From Flavobacteriaceae bacterium (GTDB lineage: Bacteria > Bacteroidota > Bacteroidia > Flavobacteriales > Flavobacteriaceae): a DNA stretch of 32,758 nt. The position numbers and the translations under genes were made by a program. Below, piece by piece: positions 17,875 through 26,015 of the stretch (position 1 is the stretch's first letter; every line of letters starts with the position of its first letter). The notes beneath the pieces were generated by a model, which was given only the letters and a program-made list of their open reading frames with translations, did no database searches and was not told where the DNA came from. The stretch covers positions 2,857 to 35,614 of the forward strand of contig JAOZLL010000016.1 of NCBI GenBank assembly GCA_029934835.1, in the 5' to 3' direction.

Positions 17875-17971
17875 TATGTGAAGGTATTTCGATTTTCTTT
17901 ACATTTATCCTGTTTTATGATAAGATTTTACATTTATTTTATCATACAATTTTCGGTAGTGATATTATGGC

Positions 17972-18026
17972 CAACGGAGTTATATACGCAGTCTCATTCA
18001 ATGATATTGATGTATATAACGTGTTG
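17972..18026. repeat. Imperfect inverted repeat with nested hairpin
   Basis: CAAC (17972-17975), a 3-base bulge and GTTATATAC (17979-17987) pair with GTATATAAC (18012-18020), GT and GTTG (18023-18026). Inside lies TCATT (17994-17998) / AATGA (18000-18004). It sits between the Fic gene and the methyltransferase and has no T run, so it is not a usual terminator. It could be a remnant mobile-element end or a folded recombination site. Confidence 0.5.
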
Positions 18027-18053
18027 TAAGTAAGAAAAAAAGGTGTATAACTA

Positions 18054-18692
18054 TTATTTTTCAAAAACAAACGAAATAAGCCTTGGGATATTCGCGAAAT
18101 CATGGGTAGTTTCATTTTCTTGGTCAAACCATTCTTTAAGCTCTAGAAGTTTAAATCCAAATTTTTGGGCGGCATCAATATAGTCTGAAGTATGATGAAT
18201 GTATACTTCTAAATCTTGGATACCTTGTTCAGTATCATACTGTGCTTTACTTCCTAAATACTGTTTTATGGGATGCAATTCGCAAATAAAGAATTTTCCT
18301 TTTTCTTGTAGTTTTTGTGCTGCTTGTTCAAAAATAACGGATAAATCCTTAATATGTTCTAATGTTAAGCTAGAAGTAATTAAGTCAGCATAATCAGTAG
18401 CAATTTCCCATTTTTGGTTTAAATCTGTTTTAATGAATTGCACTTTTGAACTCGTGATTTTTTGCCTTGCTTTTTCAAGCATCTTCTCCGAAAAATCAAG
18501 ACCAATTATTTGTTCAGCCTGCTGAATGAGCCATTCGGTATTTTTACCCGTACCACAACCCAACTCCAAAACAGTATTAAAGTTGAGTTTCTTTAGGGTT
18601 TCAATGGTTGCTATATGATCTAAATCACGTGTCTTGTTAGCATTGGTATCATATTGTGCTGCCCATGAATTATATGCTTTTTCTATGCTCAC
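18054..18692 (-). CDS. Class I SAM-dependent methyltransferase, GTG start
   Basis: The 212-residue protein has the SAM-binding loop VLELGCGTGKNTEWL (about 41-55), the acidic IIGLDFSEKML strand end and the ITSSLTLEHIKDL segment of methyltransferase type 11. The N-terminus SIEKAYNSWAAQYD is typical of ubiquinone/menaquinone-type and small-molecule methyltransferases, but the substrate is unknown. The start is GTG at 18692, only 6 bases after the stop of the M1 peptidase gene, so the two are very probably translationally coupled. No stronger start lies nearby. Confidence 0.88.
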   Translation of the reverse strand: MSIEKAYNSWAAQYDTNANKTRDLDHIATIETLKKLNFNTVLELGCGTGKNTEWLIQQAEQIIGLDFSEKMLEKARQKITSSKVQFIKTDLNQKWEIATDYADLITSSLTLEHIKDLSVIFEQAAQKLQEKGKFFICELHPIKQYLGSKAQYDTEQGIQDLEVYIHHTSDYIDAAQKFGFKLLELKEWFDQENETTHDFANIPRLISFVFEK

Positions 18693-18698
18693 AATGAT

Positions 18699-20987
18699 TT
18701 ATTTCTTTTTTTCTTTAAATTCTTCAAATTTTGAAGGAGTTTCTTTTTTTGGCCAATAATTATTATCTAGATTGACATCAGCAGTAATTTCTTTTGCATC
18801 AATAATTATTTCCACAATTTCTTTGTCTGAAGGGAAAACTTTTTTAACCTCTTTGTCATTGTGTAACCATATTTCAGCTGGATAGTTAAAGGTTTCACGG
18901 CTACCATCTTTAAAGACAAAATCAACTAAAATAGGCATCACCAAACCGCCATTTTTTTCAAATACGATTTCATAAAAGTATTTACTGTTTTTTAATGAAG
19001 CTTGTTCTTGTGATGAGAAATTTTTATCAATATAATCTTTTAACAAAGGAAAATTTTCTTTGGGGTCAGTGTTGTTTAACATATCAGGAGTGAAATCATC
19101 ACTTTCTTTAGACACTAAATATAGCATTTTGGGAAATTGCTCTAATGTCATACCATAAGCTTTTGCCATACGTTTTACACGAGCAGTAGGTTTGTCAGTT
19201 ACCACATATTGTTTCACTTCTTTAATACCGATATCATTGACTTCAGTGGTGTAAAACCAACCTCTCCAAAACCAATCTAGATCTACACCAGAGGCATCTT
19301 CCATAGTTCTAAAAAAATCTGCAGTTGAAGGATGTTTAAATTTCCAACGATTGGCATAGGTTTTAAAGGCATGGTCAAATAATTCATGTCCCATAATAAA
19401 TTCACGTAACATATATAAACCTGCGGTAGGTTTGTGGTAGGCGTTTTTTCCACTGTCAAAAACAGCTTCGTGTTGTGACATTATTGGAGCAATTCTGCTT
19501 TGGTCTCCTGTCATGTATTGAATTAAATCTTTAGGATATCCTCGTGTAGGAAAACCTTCTTCTAATTCTTCTTGTGCTAATAGTTGTGAAAAGGTGTTTA
19601 AACCTTCATCCATCCAACCCCATTGGCGTTCATCTGAATTTATAATCATAGGAAACCAGTTGTGACCAACTTCATGAATAATAACTCCCATCATACCAGT
19701 ACGAGTGCGTTCAGCATAAGTCCCATCAGGGCGTGAGCGACCATAGTTCCAACAAATCATAGGATATTCCATTCCTTGTTGTTTGGCATTGATTGAGATG
19801 GCTTTATGATAAGGATAATCAAATAATCTTTTTGAATAAGATTTAAGCGTATGGACAACTGTTTTAGTAGAATACTCTTCCCATAATGGATTTCCTTCTT
19901 TTGGATATAATGATATTGCCATTACTGTTCTATCTCCCAACTTAACAGCTTGTGCATCATAAATAAACTTACGAGAACTAGAAAATGCAAAATCTCTTAC
20001 TTTTTTAGCTTTAAAATGCCATATTTTAGTTTTGTTAGAAAACTTTTTCTCTGCAGCTTCTGCTTCCTCTTGCGTTACCACAAGTACAGGTTTGTCATAA
20101 GAGCTTAGTGCTTTGTTATAGCGCTTTATTTGTGTTTTAGAAAACACTTCTTTACGATTTTGAAGTACACCAGTAGCTTCCAGAATATGATCGGCCGGTG
20201 TTGTAATTTTTACATCAAAATCACCAAATACTTGTGTGAATTCACCACGACCTAAGTATTGTTTGTTTTGCCATCCTTCTACATCATTATAGACTGCCAT
20301 ACGTGGAAACCATTGTGCAATAATGTATAGATTATTTCCATCTTTATCAAAATGTTCATAGCCAGAGCGACCTCTTGCTACAAGGTAATTATTGATGTTA
20401 TACCACCATTTAATTTTAAAAACCATACTGCTTTTTGGTGCAAGGCTCTCAGCCAAATCTAAACGCATCATGGTATTATTGATGGTGTATTTTATATCGT
20501 TTCCTTGTTCATCTTTGATGTAATCCAGTTTAATTCCACCATCAAAGGGTTTTCCCATAAACTCTTCAACAAATTTTTGAGGTCTATAACCAACGCCAGG
20601 TCCACCACCATTTATTTTTTTAGATAGGGCATCTTTGGCTCTAATATTTTGATCTAATTGCACCCATAAATAATCTAAAGGATCGGGCGAATTGTTGTGG
20701 TAGGTTACGGTAGCTTCACCAAATATCTTTTGGTTTGTATCATCTAAAGTTACATTCATCTGATAATCTGCTTGCTGTTGGTAATACGCATAACCAGGAG
20801 CACCAGAAGCTGTTCTATAGGCATTTGGTGTTGCTAACTCTTCATGAAGTTGTTTGAATTTATTGATGTTATAATGCCCTTCTTTAACAGGATTTTCATC
20901 AGAATTAACTGGTTTCTGTCCGTGGCGTTGTGCAAAGCTTAGTGTTGATAAGAGTGCTACAAAAGCAAAAGTGAGAATGTTTTTCAT
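18699..20987 (-). CDS. Secreted M1 family metallopeptidase
   Basis: The 762-residue protein has a signal peptide (about 1-19, ending SFAQ). The zinc site HEVGHN is at 438-443 with the third ligand Glu461 in WMDEGLNTF, giving the gluzincin pattern HEXXH-x18-E. The substrate loop is QGMEYPM (404-410), a variant of the M1 GxMEN motif. An N-terminal beta domain (about 65-270) and C-terminal helical region fit M1 aminopeptidases. The lack of a C-terminal sorting domain suggests a periplasmic or surface enzyme. It likely trims peptides taken up as nutrients. It is followed by the methyltransferase after 6 bases and preceded by DUF6702, a common neighbour of these peptidases in flavobacteria. Confidence 0.94.
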   Translation of the reverse strand: MKNILTFAFVALLSTLSFAQRHGQKPVNSDENPVKEGHYNINKFKQLHEELATPNAYRTASGAPGYAYYQQQADYQMNVTLDDTNQKIFGEATVTYHNNSPDPLDYLWVQLDQNIRAKDALSKKINGGGPGVGYRPQKFVEEFMGKPFDGGIKLDYIKDEQGNDIKYTINNTMMRLDLAESLAPKSSMVFKIKWWYNINNYLVARGRSGYEHFDKDGNNLYIIAQWFPRMAVYNDVEGWQNKQYLGRGEFTQVFGDFDVKITTPADHILEATGVLQNRKEVFSKTQIKRYNKALSSYDKPVLVVTQEEAEAAEKKFSNKTKIWHFKAKKVRDFAFSSSRKFIYDAQAVKLGDRTVMAISLYPKEGNPLWEEYSTKTVVHTLKSYSKRLFDYPYHKAISINAKQQGMEYPMICWNYGRSRPDGTYAERTRTGMMGVIIHEVGHNWFPMIINSDERQWGWMDEGLNTFSQLLAQEELEEGFPTRGYPKDLIQYMTGDQSRIAPIMSQHEAVFDSGKNAYHKPTAGLYMLREFIMGHELFDHAFKTYANRWKFKHPSTADFFRTMEDASGVDLDWFWRGWFYTTEVNDIGIKEVKQYVVTDKPTARVKRMAKAYGMTLEQFPKMLYLVSKESDDFTPDMLNNTDPKENFPLLKDYIDKNFSSQEQASLKNSKYFYEIVFEKNGGLVMPILVDFVFKDGSRETFNYPAEIWLHNDKEVKKVFPSDKEIVEIIIDAKEITADVNLDNNYWPKKETPSKFEEFKEKKK

Positions 20988-21010
20988 TGTCTATTGGATT
21001 AATCTTGTTT

Positions 21011-21018
21011 CAAAAGTA
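21011..21018 (-). promoter_or_regulatory. Candidate -7 box before the M1 peptidase
   Basis: TACTTTTG on the minus strand fits TAnnTTTG and lies 23 bases ahead of the peptidase ATG. The expected -33 TTTG is not clear. Confidence 0.4.
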
Positions 21019-21049
21019 GTAATTAGCCTGAAAGGTGCTTGCTTAAATA

Positions 21050-21571
21050 TTAGAATTTTAACAAACCTTTATCATTTTCCTTAGTTAAAATAAGGCTCTT
21101 CCGTTGGCTATTTATGTTTAGTTTTATGATGTTTTCTTGTTCAGAAAAGGATTCCGTTAAAATGGCATTCTGAATACTTATTTGAGAAATATTTTCAATA
21201 GTAGTACTTTCTAGATAGATATACATCAAATCTTTATCAAATTCTTTACCTATAAATTTATAGGAAGTTGATTTTCCATTAATGTGAATGCTAAATTTTT
21301 GATTTAAATAAATTTCTAAGAGTTTGTTTGTATCATCTATTTCTCTTGTAGTACCTAATTCTAGTGACTTTTCAAAGAGTTTGTTAAGCGTATATTCCAT
21401 GTCATTTGTAAATAAACGCATGGTTATTTGTAGTGCTTTTTCTTCTTTGTTATAATCAATCTTAGTTAAACTGTAATACTCTTTGTGTAAGCCAAAAGAC
21501 AAAAGAGGAATAACAATAATTGTTAGTAAAAGAAATCGTTTTAATTTGTTACTTTTGATTGTATGAAGCAT
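21050..21571 (-). CDS. DUF6702 family protein, membrane-associated
   Basis: The 173-residue protein begins with a basic segment and a hydrophobic stretch (about 12-28, RFLLLTIIVIPLLSFGLH), likely a signal peptide or anchor. The mature start HKEYYSLTKIDYNKEEKALQITMRLFTNDMEY is the hallmark of DUF6702, whose members follow M1 peptidases in flavobacteria. The remainder is predicted all-beta. Function is unknown; a periplasmic accessory to the peptidase is plausible. Its ATG at 21571 overlaps the divergent start of the lipoprotein gene, so the two genes share their control region. Confidence 0.8.
   Translation of the reverse strand: MLHTIKSNKLKRFLLLTIIVIPLLSFGLHKEYYSLTKIDYNKEEKALQITMRLFTNDMEYTLNKLFEKSLELGTTREIDDTNKLLEIYLNQKFSIHINGKSTSYKFIGKEFDKDLMYIYLESTTIENISQISIQNAILTESFSEQENIIKLNINSQRKSLILTKENDKGLLKF
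21550..21557 (+). promoter_or_regulatory. -7-like box five bases before the Asp-box lipoprotein start
   Basis: TACTTTTG fits TAnnTTTG and ends 5 bases before the ATG at 21563. If used, the mRNA would be leaderless or nearly so. It lies inside the divergent DUF6702 coding sequence. Confidence 0.35.
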
Positions 21572-22912
21572 ATACTACTTTTAATATCCTTATTTTTTAT
21601 TAGTTGTCAATCGCAACGAATTGTTACAAGCGTGCAAGATGCAGAAAATTCTATAAAGCAAGGTAACTATAAGAATATAAAAATAGCTGAAGGAAGTGCC
21701 TATTCTACTGGACCTTGTGAACCTTCTATTGTAGTAAACCCCACAAATACGGATAATATAGTTGCTGGTAGCGTTCTAGATAATTACCATTATTCTTTTG
21801 ATGGAGGATTAACTTGGAAAACGAATACACTAACTTCTCAGTTTGGTGTTTATGGAGATCCTTGTCTTATTGCTGCTACTGATGGCGATTTTTATTATTT
21901 GCATTTAGCTAATCCTGAAGGGATGGCTTTTTCTAGTAGTAAATTTCTAAATCAAATAGTGATGCAAAGTTCTCAAGATGGTGGAAAAACTTGGGCAAAT
22001 GCTATTGGTATTGGAAAAAATGAACCCAAACAACAAGATAAAGAATGGGCAGTCTCAGATCCCAAAATGGGTAAAATATATGTAACATGGACTGAGTTTG
22101 ACAAATATGGAAGTAGTAATACTAAACATAAAAGTAGAATACGTTTTGCGAGCTCAAAAGATAAAGGAAAAACCTTTAGTCAAGCCATAACAATAAGTAA
22201 TTTAGAAGGTGATGCTAAAGATGATGATAAAACCACTGAAGGTGCTGTTCCTGCAGTAGATTTAGATGGGAATATATTTGTTGCTTGGGCATATAACGAC
22301 AAAATATACTTTGATAAAAGTAAGGATCATGGCGAAACTTGGTTATCTGAAGACAAGATGATTGCCAATCAGTTAGAAGGATGGACACAAGACATTCCTG
22401 GTGTGGGCAGATGCAATGGAATGCCAATAACCGTAGTAGATATTAGTAAGTCTGAGTATAAAAATACTATTTATGTCAATTGGACCGATCAACGAAATGG
22501 CGTTGATAATACAGATGTTTTTCTTATTAAATCTAGTGATAAGGGAGAAACTTGGTCTATACCCATAAAAGTGAATCAGGATAAGACAAAATCACATCAA
22601 TTCTTTACATGGATGAGTGTAGATGCAGTTACGGGATATATTTATATAGTATACTATGATCGAAGCCGATATGCCCAGTTAAATGCTTCACAAAAACGTA
22701 AAACAGATGTTGTGTTAGCCGTTTCAAAAGATGGAGGAGCTAGTTTTACCAACGAAATTATTTCTAAAAAACCTTTTATTCCCAATTCATCTATATTTTT
22801 TGGAGATTATAATAATATCTCAGCCTATGATGGAGTAATTAGACCGATCTGGACACGATATGAGGATGGAAAATTAAGTGTTTGGACGGCAATAATTGAT
22901 TTCAATAAGTAA
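21563..22912 (+). CDS. Asp-box (BNR/sialidase-fold) beta-propeller lipoprotein
   Basis: The 449-residue protein begins with a lipoprotein signal (MKHILLLISLFFISC; Cys15). Six Asp-box motifs S-x-D-x-G-x-T/S-W/F are visible at about 78-85 (SFDGGLTW), 137-144 (SQDGGKTW), 198-205 (SKDKGKTF), 253-260 (SKDHGETW), 324-331 (SSDKGETW) and 388-395 (SKDGGASF). This marks a six-bladed propeller of the sialidase superfamily. Asp-boxes are structural; I do not see the full set of sialidase catalytic arginines, so true sialidase activity is not established. It is likely a surface-exposed glycan-binding or hydrolytic protein. It is divergent from DUF6702. Confidence 0.88.
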   Translation: MKHILLLISLFFISCQSQRIVTSVQDAENSIKQGNYKNIKIAEGSAYSTGPCEPSIVVNPTNTDNIVAGSVLDNYHYSFDGGLTWKTNTLTSQFGVYGDPCLIAATDGDFYYLHLANPEGMAFSSSKFLNQIVMQSSQDGGKTWANAIGIGKNEPKQQDKEWAVSDPKMGKIYVTWTEFDKYGSSNTKHKSRIRFASSKDKGKTFSQAITISNLEGDAKDDDKTTEGAVPAVDLDGNIFVAWAYNDKIYFDKSKDHGETWLSEDKMIANQLEGWTQDIPGVGRCNGMPITVVDISKSEYKNTIYVNWTDQRNGVDNTDVFLIKSSDKGETWSIPIKVNQDKTKSHQFFTWMSVDAVTGYIYIVYYDRSRYAQLNASQKRKTDVVLAVSKDGGASFTNEIISKKPFIPNSSIFFGDYNNISAYDGVIRPIWTRYEDGKLSVWTAIIDFNK

Positions 22913-22949
22913 TTTTAAATGTTAAGTTTTGAATTGGTGTAATTGTCAT

Positions 22950-22995
22950 CTCGACTCCGCTCGATGACCAAAGTTGTACTTCGAGCGGAGTCGAG
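22950..22995. repeat. REP-like inverted repeat, 15-bp perfect stem
   Basis: CTCGACTCCGCTCGA (22950-22964) and TCGAGCGGAGTCGAG (22981-22995) are exact reverse complements separated by 16 bases. A second, competing hairpin is possible on the left arm: GTCAT (22945-22949) with ATGAC (22964-22968). It lies between the Asp-box lipoprotein and the cysteine desulfurase. It is much more GC-rich than its surroundings, lacks a T run, and from memory resembles a frequent flavobacterial intergenic element. Confidence 0.85.
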
Positions 22996-23050
22996 AAGTC
23001 AATACTAAACGACCGTAATCGTAAATCATAAATCGAATAAATCATAAATA

Positions 23051-24181
23051 ATGAAAATATATCTAGATAATGCTGCGACAACGCCCATGTTACCCGAAGT
23101 AATTTCAGTGGTACACGACAGTATGCAAAATACTTTTGGAAATCCTTCTTCAACTCATAGTTTTGGTCGTACTGCTAGAAGTGCTGTTGAAACAGCTCGA
23201 AAAAACATTGCGAAGTATTTTAATGTTACGGCTAGTGAAATAGTATTCACCGCTGGTGGAAGTGAAGCCGATAACCTAATTTTAAGAAATGCAGTAACGC
23301 ATTTAGGTGTAAAAACCATAATTTCATCTGCTATAGAACATCATGCTGTATTACATAGTATAGAAGCTTTAAAAAAAGAGTTTGACGTACAAGTAAAACA
23401 AGTTAAATTGTTAGATAATGGTGGTATTGATTATACTGATTTAGAAAAATTACTTGGGCAAACTACTGAAAAAATATTAGTCAGCTTAATGCAAGTAAAC
23501 AATGAAACAGGTCGGTTGTTAGATTTACACAAAGTAAGTGATTTATGTCAGCAGAATAATGCTTTATTTCATTCTGATACGGTGCAAGGAGTAGGACATT
23601 TTAGACTTGATTTACAGCAAACTCCTATAGATTTTATAACAGCAAGTGCACATAAATTTCATGGGCCAAAAGGAGTGGGATTTACCTATTTTAAAAAAGG
23701 AACAGGTATCAACCCAATGCTTATTGGTGGCGAACAAGAACGTGGAGCAAGAGCAGGTACAGAAAACATTCACAGTATTGTGGGTATGGAAAAAGCTATG
23801 CAAATAGCCTATGATAATTTGGAGGATGATACCAACTATATTCAAGGTTTAAAAACCTATTTTATAGATGAATTAAAAAGAATAATCCCTGATATTAAGT
23901 TTAATGCAGCTAGTGATAATCCCAAAAATAGTAGCTATATTATCTTAAATGTACGCTTTCCTAGAGAAGTTAAAATGTTATTATTTAACTTAGATTTAAA
24001 AGGAATTGCCGCTTCAGGTGGTAGCGCTTGCCAAAGTGGAAGTAGTAAAGGCTCTCATGTGTTACAAGCTATTTTATCTGAAGAGGAAGCTTTAAAAACT
24101 TCAGTGCGATTTTCTTTTAGTAAATTGAATACTAGAGAGGAACTCGACTATGTATTTAAAATTTTGGATAGTTTACTGTAA
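23051..24181 (+). CDS. Cysteine desulfurase (NifS/IscS-like)
   Basis: The 376-residue PLP enzyme removes sulfur from cysteine to give alanine and an enzyme persulfide for Fe-S or thio-cofactor synthesis. Visible features: YLDNAATTPM at the N-terminus, the PLP-contacting TAGGSEADN and SAIEHHAV, HSDTVQGVGH, the PLP lysine 202 in SAHKFHGPKG, RGARAGTENI, and the active-site Cys327 in ASGGSACQSGSS. The length is close to 380, as in group I NifS proteins. No scaffold (IscU/SufU) or iron-sulfur genes are adjacent, so the sulfur acceptor is unclear. It lies downstream of the REP-like repeat and probably has its own promoter. Confidence 0.95.
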   Translation: MKIYLDNAATTPMLPEVISVVHDSMQNTFGNPSSTHSFGRTARSAVETARKNIAKYFNVTASEIVFTAGGSEADNLILRNAVTHLGVKTIISSAIEHHAVLHSIEALKKEFDVQVKQVKLLDNGGIDYTDLEKLLGQTTEKILVSLMQVNNETGRLLDLHKVSDLCQQNNALFHSDTVQGVGHFRLDLQQTPIDFITASAHKFHGPKGVGFTYFKKGTGINPMLIGGEQERGARAGTENIHSIVGMEKAMQIAYDNLEDDTNYIQGLKTYFIDELKRIIPDIKFNAASDNPKNSSYIILNVRFPREVKMLLFNLDLKGIAASGGSACQSGSSKGSHVLQAILSEEEALKTSVRFSFSKLNTREELDYVFKILDSLL

Positions 24182-24281
24182 AGTTTGTTTTTAGAAAGGC
24201 GAGGAAATGAATACTTTCGTTTTTTTACTTTTACTTTATCGAGATTCTGAGTTGATTATAGTTTATGTCAGTTGTTTCTAT

Positions 24282-24929
24282 TTATTCCTGTTGTTTAATT
24301 TTTTGTAAGACTATATTTTCATCTCCAGATATAAAAGTATAAATATCTGTCCATTCTCTAGTTTTTTGTATTCTTGAATTATGTGAACTCTTAGTAGCAT
24401 GTATAACTAGTGCATTTGATGTTTTTTCTAAGCTTATCTTTGAAATAGTTGAACTGATAGTAACTCCTGGAAAAAATGGAGGACAACGATCTATTTTTTT
24501 TAAGGAAGCTGTATCATTTACAAACCATGATTTTAGAAAAGAAATATGCTTTTTTGAGCATTGATAATCAAAACCTAAAGATGTTAATCCTTTACAAATG
24601 AGTTTGTCTTTATCAATACTAGTATTTCCATCTTGCCAACTACACGCATTATCAATAAAAGTTAAGACATAGGTAATTGCTGCTTTTTCATCATTTGGTA
24701 GCGTATTGGCATAGTCTCTATTAATGATAATTTTAGATAGGCTATCTCCATTTTTTTTCGAATAAACAGCTTCTCTCCATAAAAAATCTTTTTTATACGA
24801 CTTCTGCTGTTTGACCTTATATTCAATACTAGGTGTTTTGTTAACACTCGTATTTTTATTGTTTTTTTCATAGCATGAAAACGATACTATAAAAAGAAGG
24901 AGTATTACTGCTGTTTTGATTAACTTCAT
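24282..24929 (-). CDS. Putative lipoprotein of unknown function, 215 residues
   Basis: The N-terminus MKLIKTAVILLLFIVSFSC is a lipoprotein signal with lipidation site Cys19. The rest is hydrophilic, with Lys-rich stretches and a helical segment NDEKAAITYVLTFIDNACSWQ. Four further cysteines (about residues 95, 112, 124 and 149) could form disulfides in the periplasm. I do not recognise the family. It is the last gene of a run of five closely spaced minus-strand genes; the gap to the DUF4291 gene upstream is 68 bases. Confidence 0.75.
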   Translation of the reverse strand: MKLIKTAVILLLFIVSFSCYEKNNKNTSVNKTPSIEYKVKQQKSYKKDFLWREAVYSKKNGDSLSKIIINRDYANTLPNDEKAAITYVLTFIDNACSWQDGNTSIDKDKLICKGLTSLGFDYQCSKKHISFLKSWFVNDTASLKKIDRCPPFFPGVTISSTISKISLEKTSNALVIHATKSSHNSRIQKTREWTDIYTFISGDENIVLQKIKQQE

Positions 24930-24997
24930 ATTGATAGCTGCTTATTACTTTTAGTTAATTAATGAAAGTATTTTTTGTATTGTAAAATTACTTAACC

Positions 24998-25636
24998 TTA
25001 TTTATAAGCAATTGTCTTTTGTAATTCTGTTTTATTAGGAATAAATACATGCTCTTTGGCAACTAAGAGTTTAGTAATTCCCTCTGTTTTTAAGATTTCT
25101 TTTTGTGCTTTTACAAAGTCTGTTATGTCTTCAATCTTAACAATCATTTCTGTAGCAAATAGGCGTAATATCTTATCTTTTAACCCGAGTTGAATGGCTT
25201 TTCTTTCTTCTTTGTTGCCGTGTGGACTATGGTTAGGATCCCATTGTAGACGAACTTTTTTTGTTTTTAGTGCTGTTTGCCAATTTTCATGGTTGTGGTA
25301 AATGTCTGCCTGATATGAGCTATGTACGGCTTGTTCTAGGATCTTTTCAAAGTCAGTTCTTTTTATCCAAATAGCTAAAATTCTATTCTGGTTTTCTTTA
25401 CTTCCCCATCCGCTGCGGTGCATCATCCAAAGAAAATTAGTTTTTATCCACGACATTCTATTAAAACTAAAATCGTCACCTCCAAATACTTGATTCTCTA
25501 TTGCATAATTGGCAATAGCATCATTGAACGCCATATACACTATTAGCTCAGTCTCGCTTTGTTGTGCTAAAATATGTTGACCTTCTTTTGGAATGCCTTT
25601 TAGATATTTGGTATACAAAATAGTTTCTAAGTTCAT
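24998..25636 (-). CDS. DUF4291 family protein
   Basis: The 212-residue cytoplasmic protein has the DUF4291 signature: VYMAFNDAIANYAIENQVFGGDDFSFNRMSWIKTNFLWMMHRSGWGSKENQ, together with RLQWDPNHSPHGNKEERKAIQLGL towards the C-terminus. This family is of unknown function and occurs sporadically in bacteria and fungi, a pattern consistent with horizontal transfer. It has no signal peptide or membrane segment, unlike its neighbours. It overlaps nothing and is preceded by the 106-residue gene after 30 bases. Confidence 0.85.
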   Translation of the reverse strand: MNLETILYTKYLKGIPKEGQHILAQQSETELIVYMAFNDAIANYAIENQVFGGDDFSFNRMSWIKTNFLWMMHRSGWGSKENQNRILAIWIKRTDFEKILEQAVHSSYQADIYHNHENWQTALKTKKVRLQWDPNHSPHGNKEERKAIQLGLKDKILRLFATEMIVKIEDITDFVKAQKEILKTEGITKLLVAKEHVFIPNKTELQKTIAYK

Positions 25637-25666
25637 TGTTTTTAGTTAGCTAACTTTTAACTTATC

Positions 25667-25987
25667 TTAATGTAACTTAGTCTCCCAATTTTCAAACTCG
25701 GGTTCTACTACATATTCATCATCATCAATTGGGCAAGCTTCTCTAATAAATTGAGCTGCTCGTTTCATGGCATGCAGATGGTTTGTTACTTTTCCATCTT
25801 CATCCATTTCAATATTGTTGGAATAAATAGCTATTAGCATTTCCATATTAGATGGAATTTCCATGAGTCGCTCCTGGTAATTTAGGGATTCTAACTTTGA
25901 GTCACCTACCATATGACCAAGCGTACCATTAGTGAAATAGTAGGTAAAGAATCTTAAAGCATTGCGGTATCCTTTGGAGAGTTTCAT
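25667..25987 (-). CDS. Small conserved-looking cytoplasmic protein, 106 residues
   Basis: The product begins MKLSKGYRNALRFFTYYF and continues NGTLGHMVGD, then IPSNMEMLIAIYSNNIEMDEDGKV, a two-helix-like region (HLHAMKRAAQFIREAC), and an acidic end (EYVVEPEFENWETKLH). It looks like a compact alpha/beta protein resembling small immunity-type families in bacteria, but I cannot name the family with confidence. It is 28 bases downstream of the YwqK-type gene and 30 bases upstream of DUF4291, so an operon is likely. Confidence 0.72.
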   Translation of the reverse strand: MKLSKGYRNALRFFTYYFTNGTLGHMVGDSKLESLNYQERLMEIPSNMEMLIAIYSNNIEMDEDGKVTNHLHAMKRAAQFIREACPIDDDEYVVEPEFENWETKLH

Positions 25988-26015
25988 TTAAATTTTGTTT
26001 ACTATTATTTATTTC

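Noticed and set aside
17972-18026. Integron attC site
   Set aside because: The core GTTRRRY/RYYYAAC sites are not matched (the box reads GTTATAT), and no integrase or cassette array is seen.
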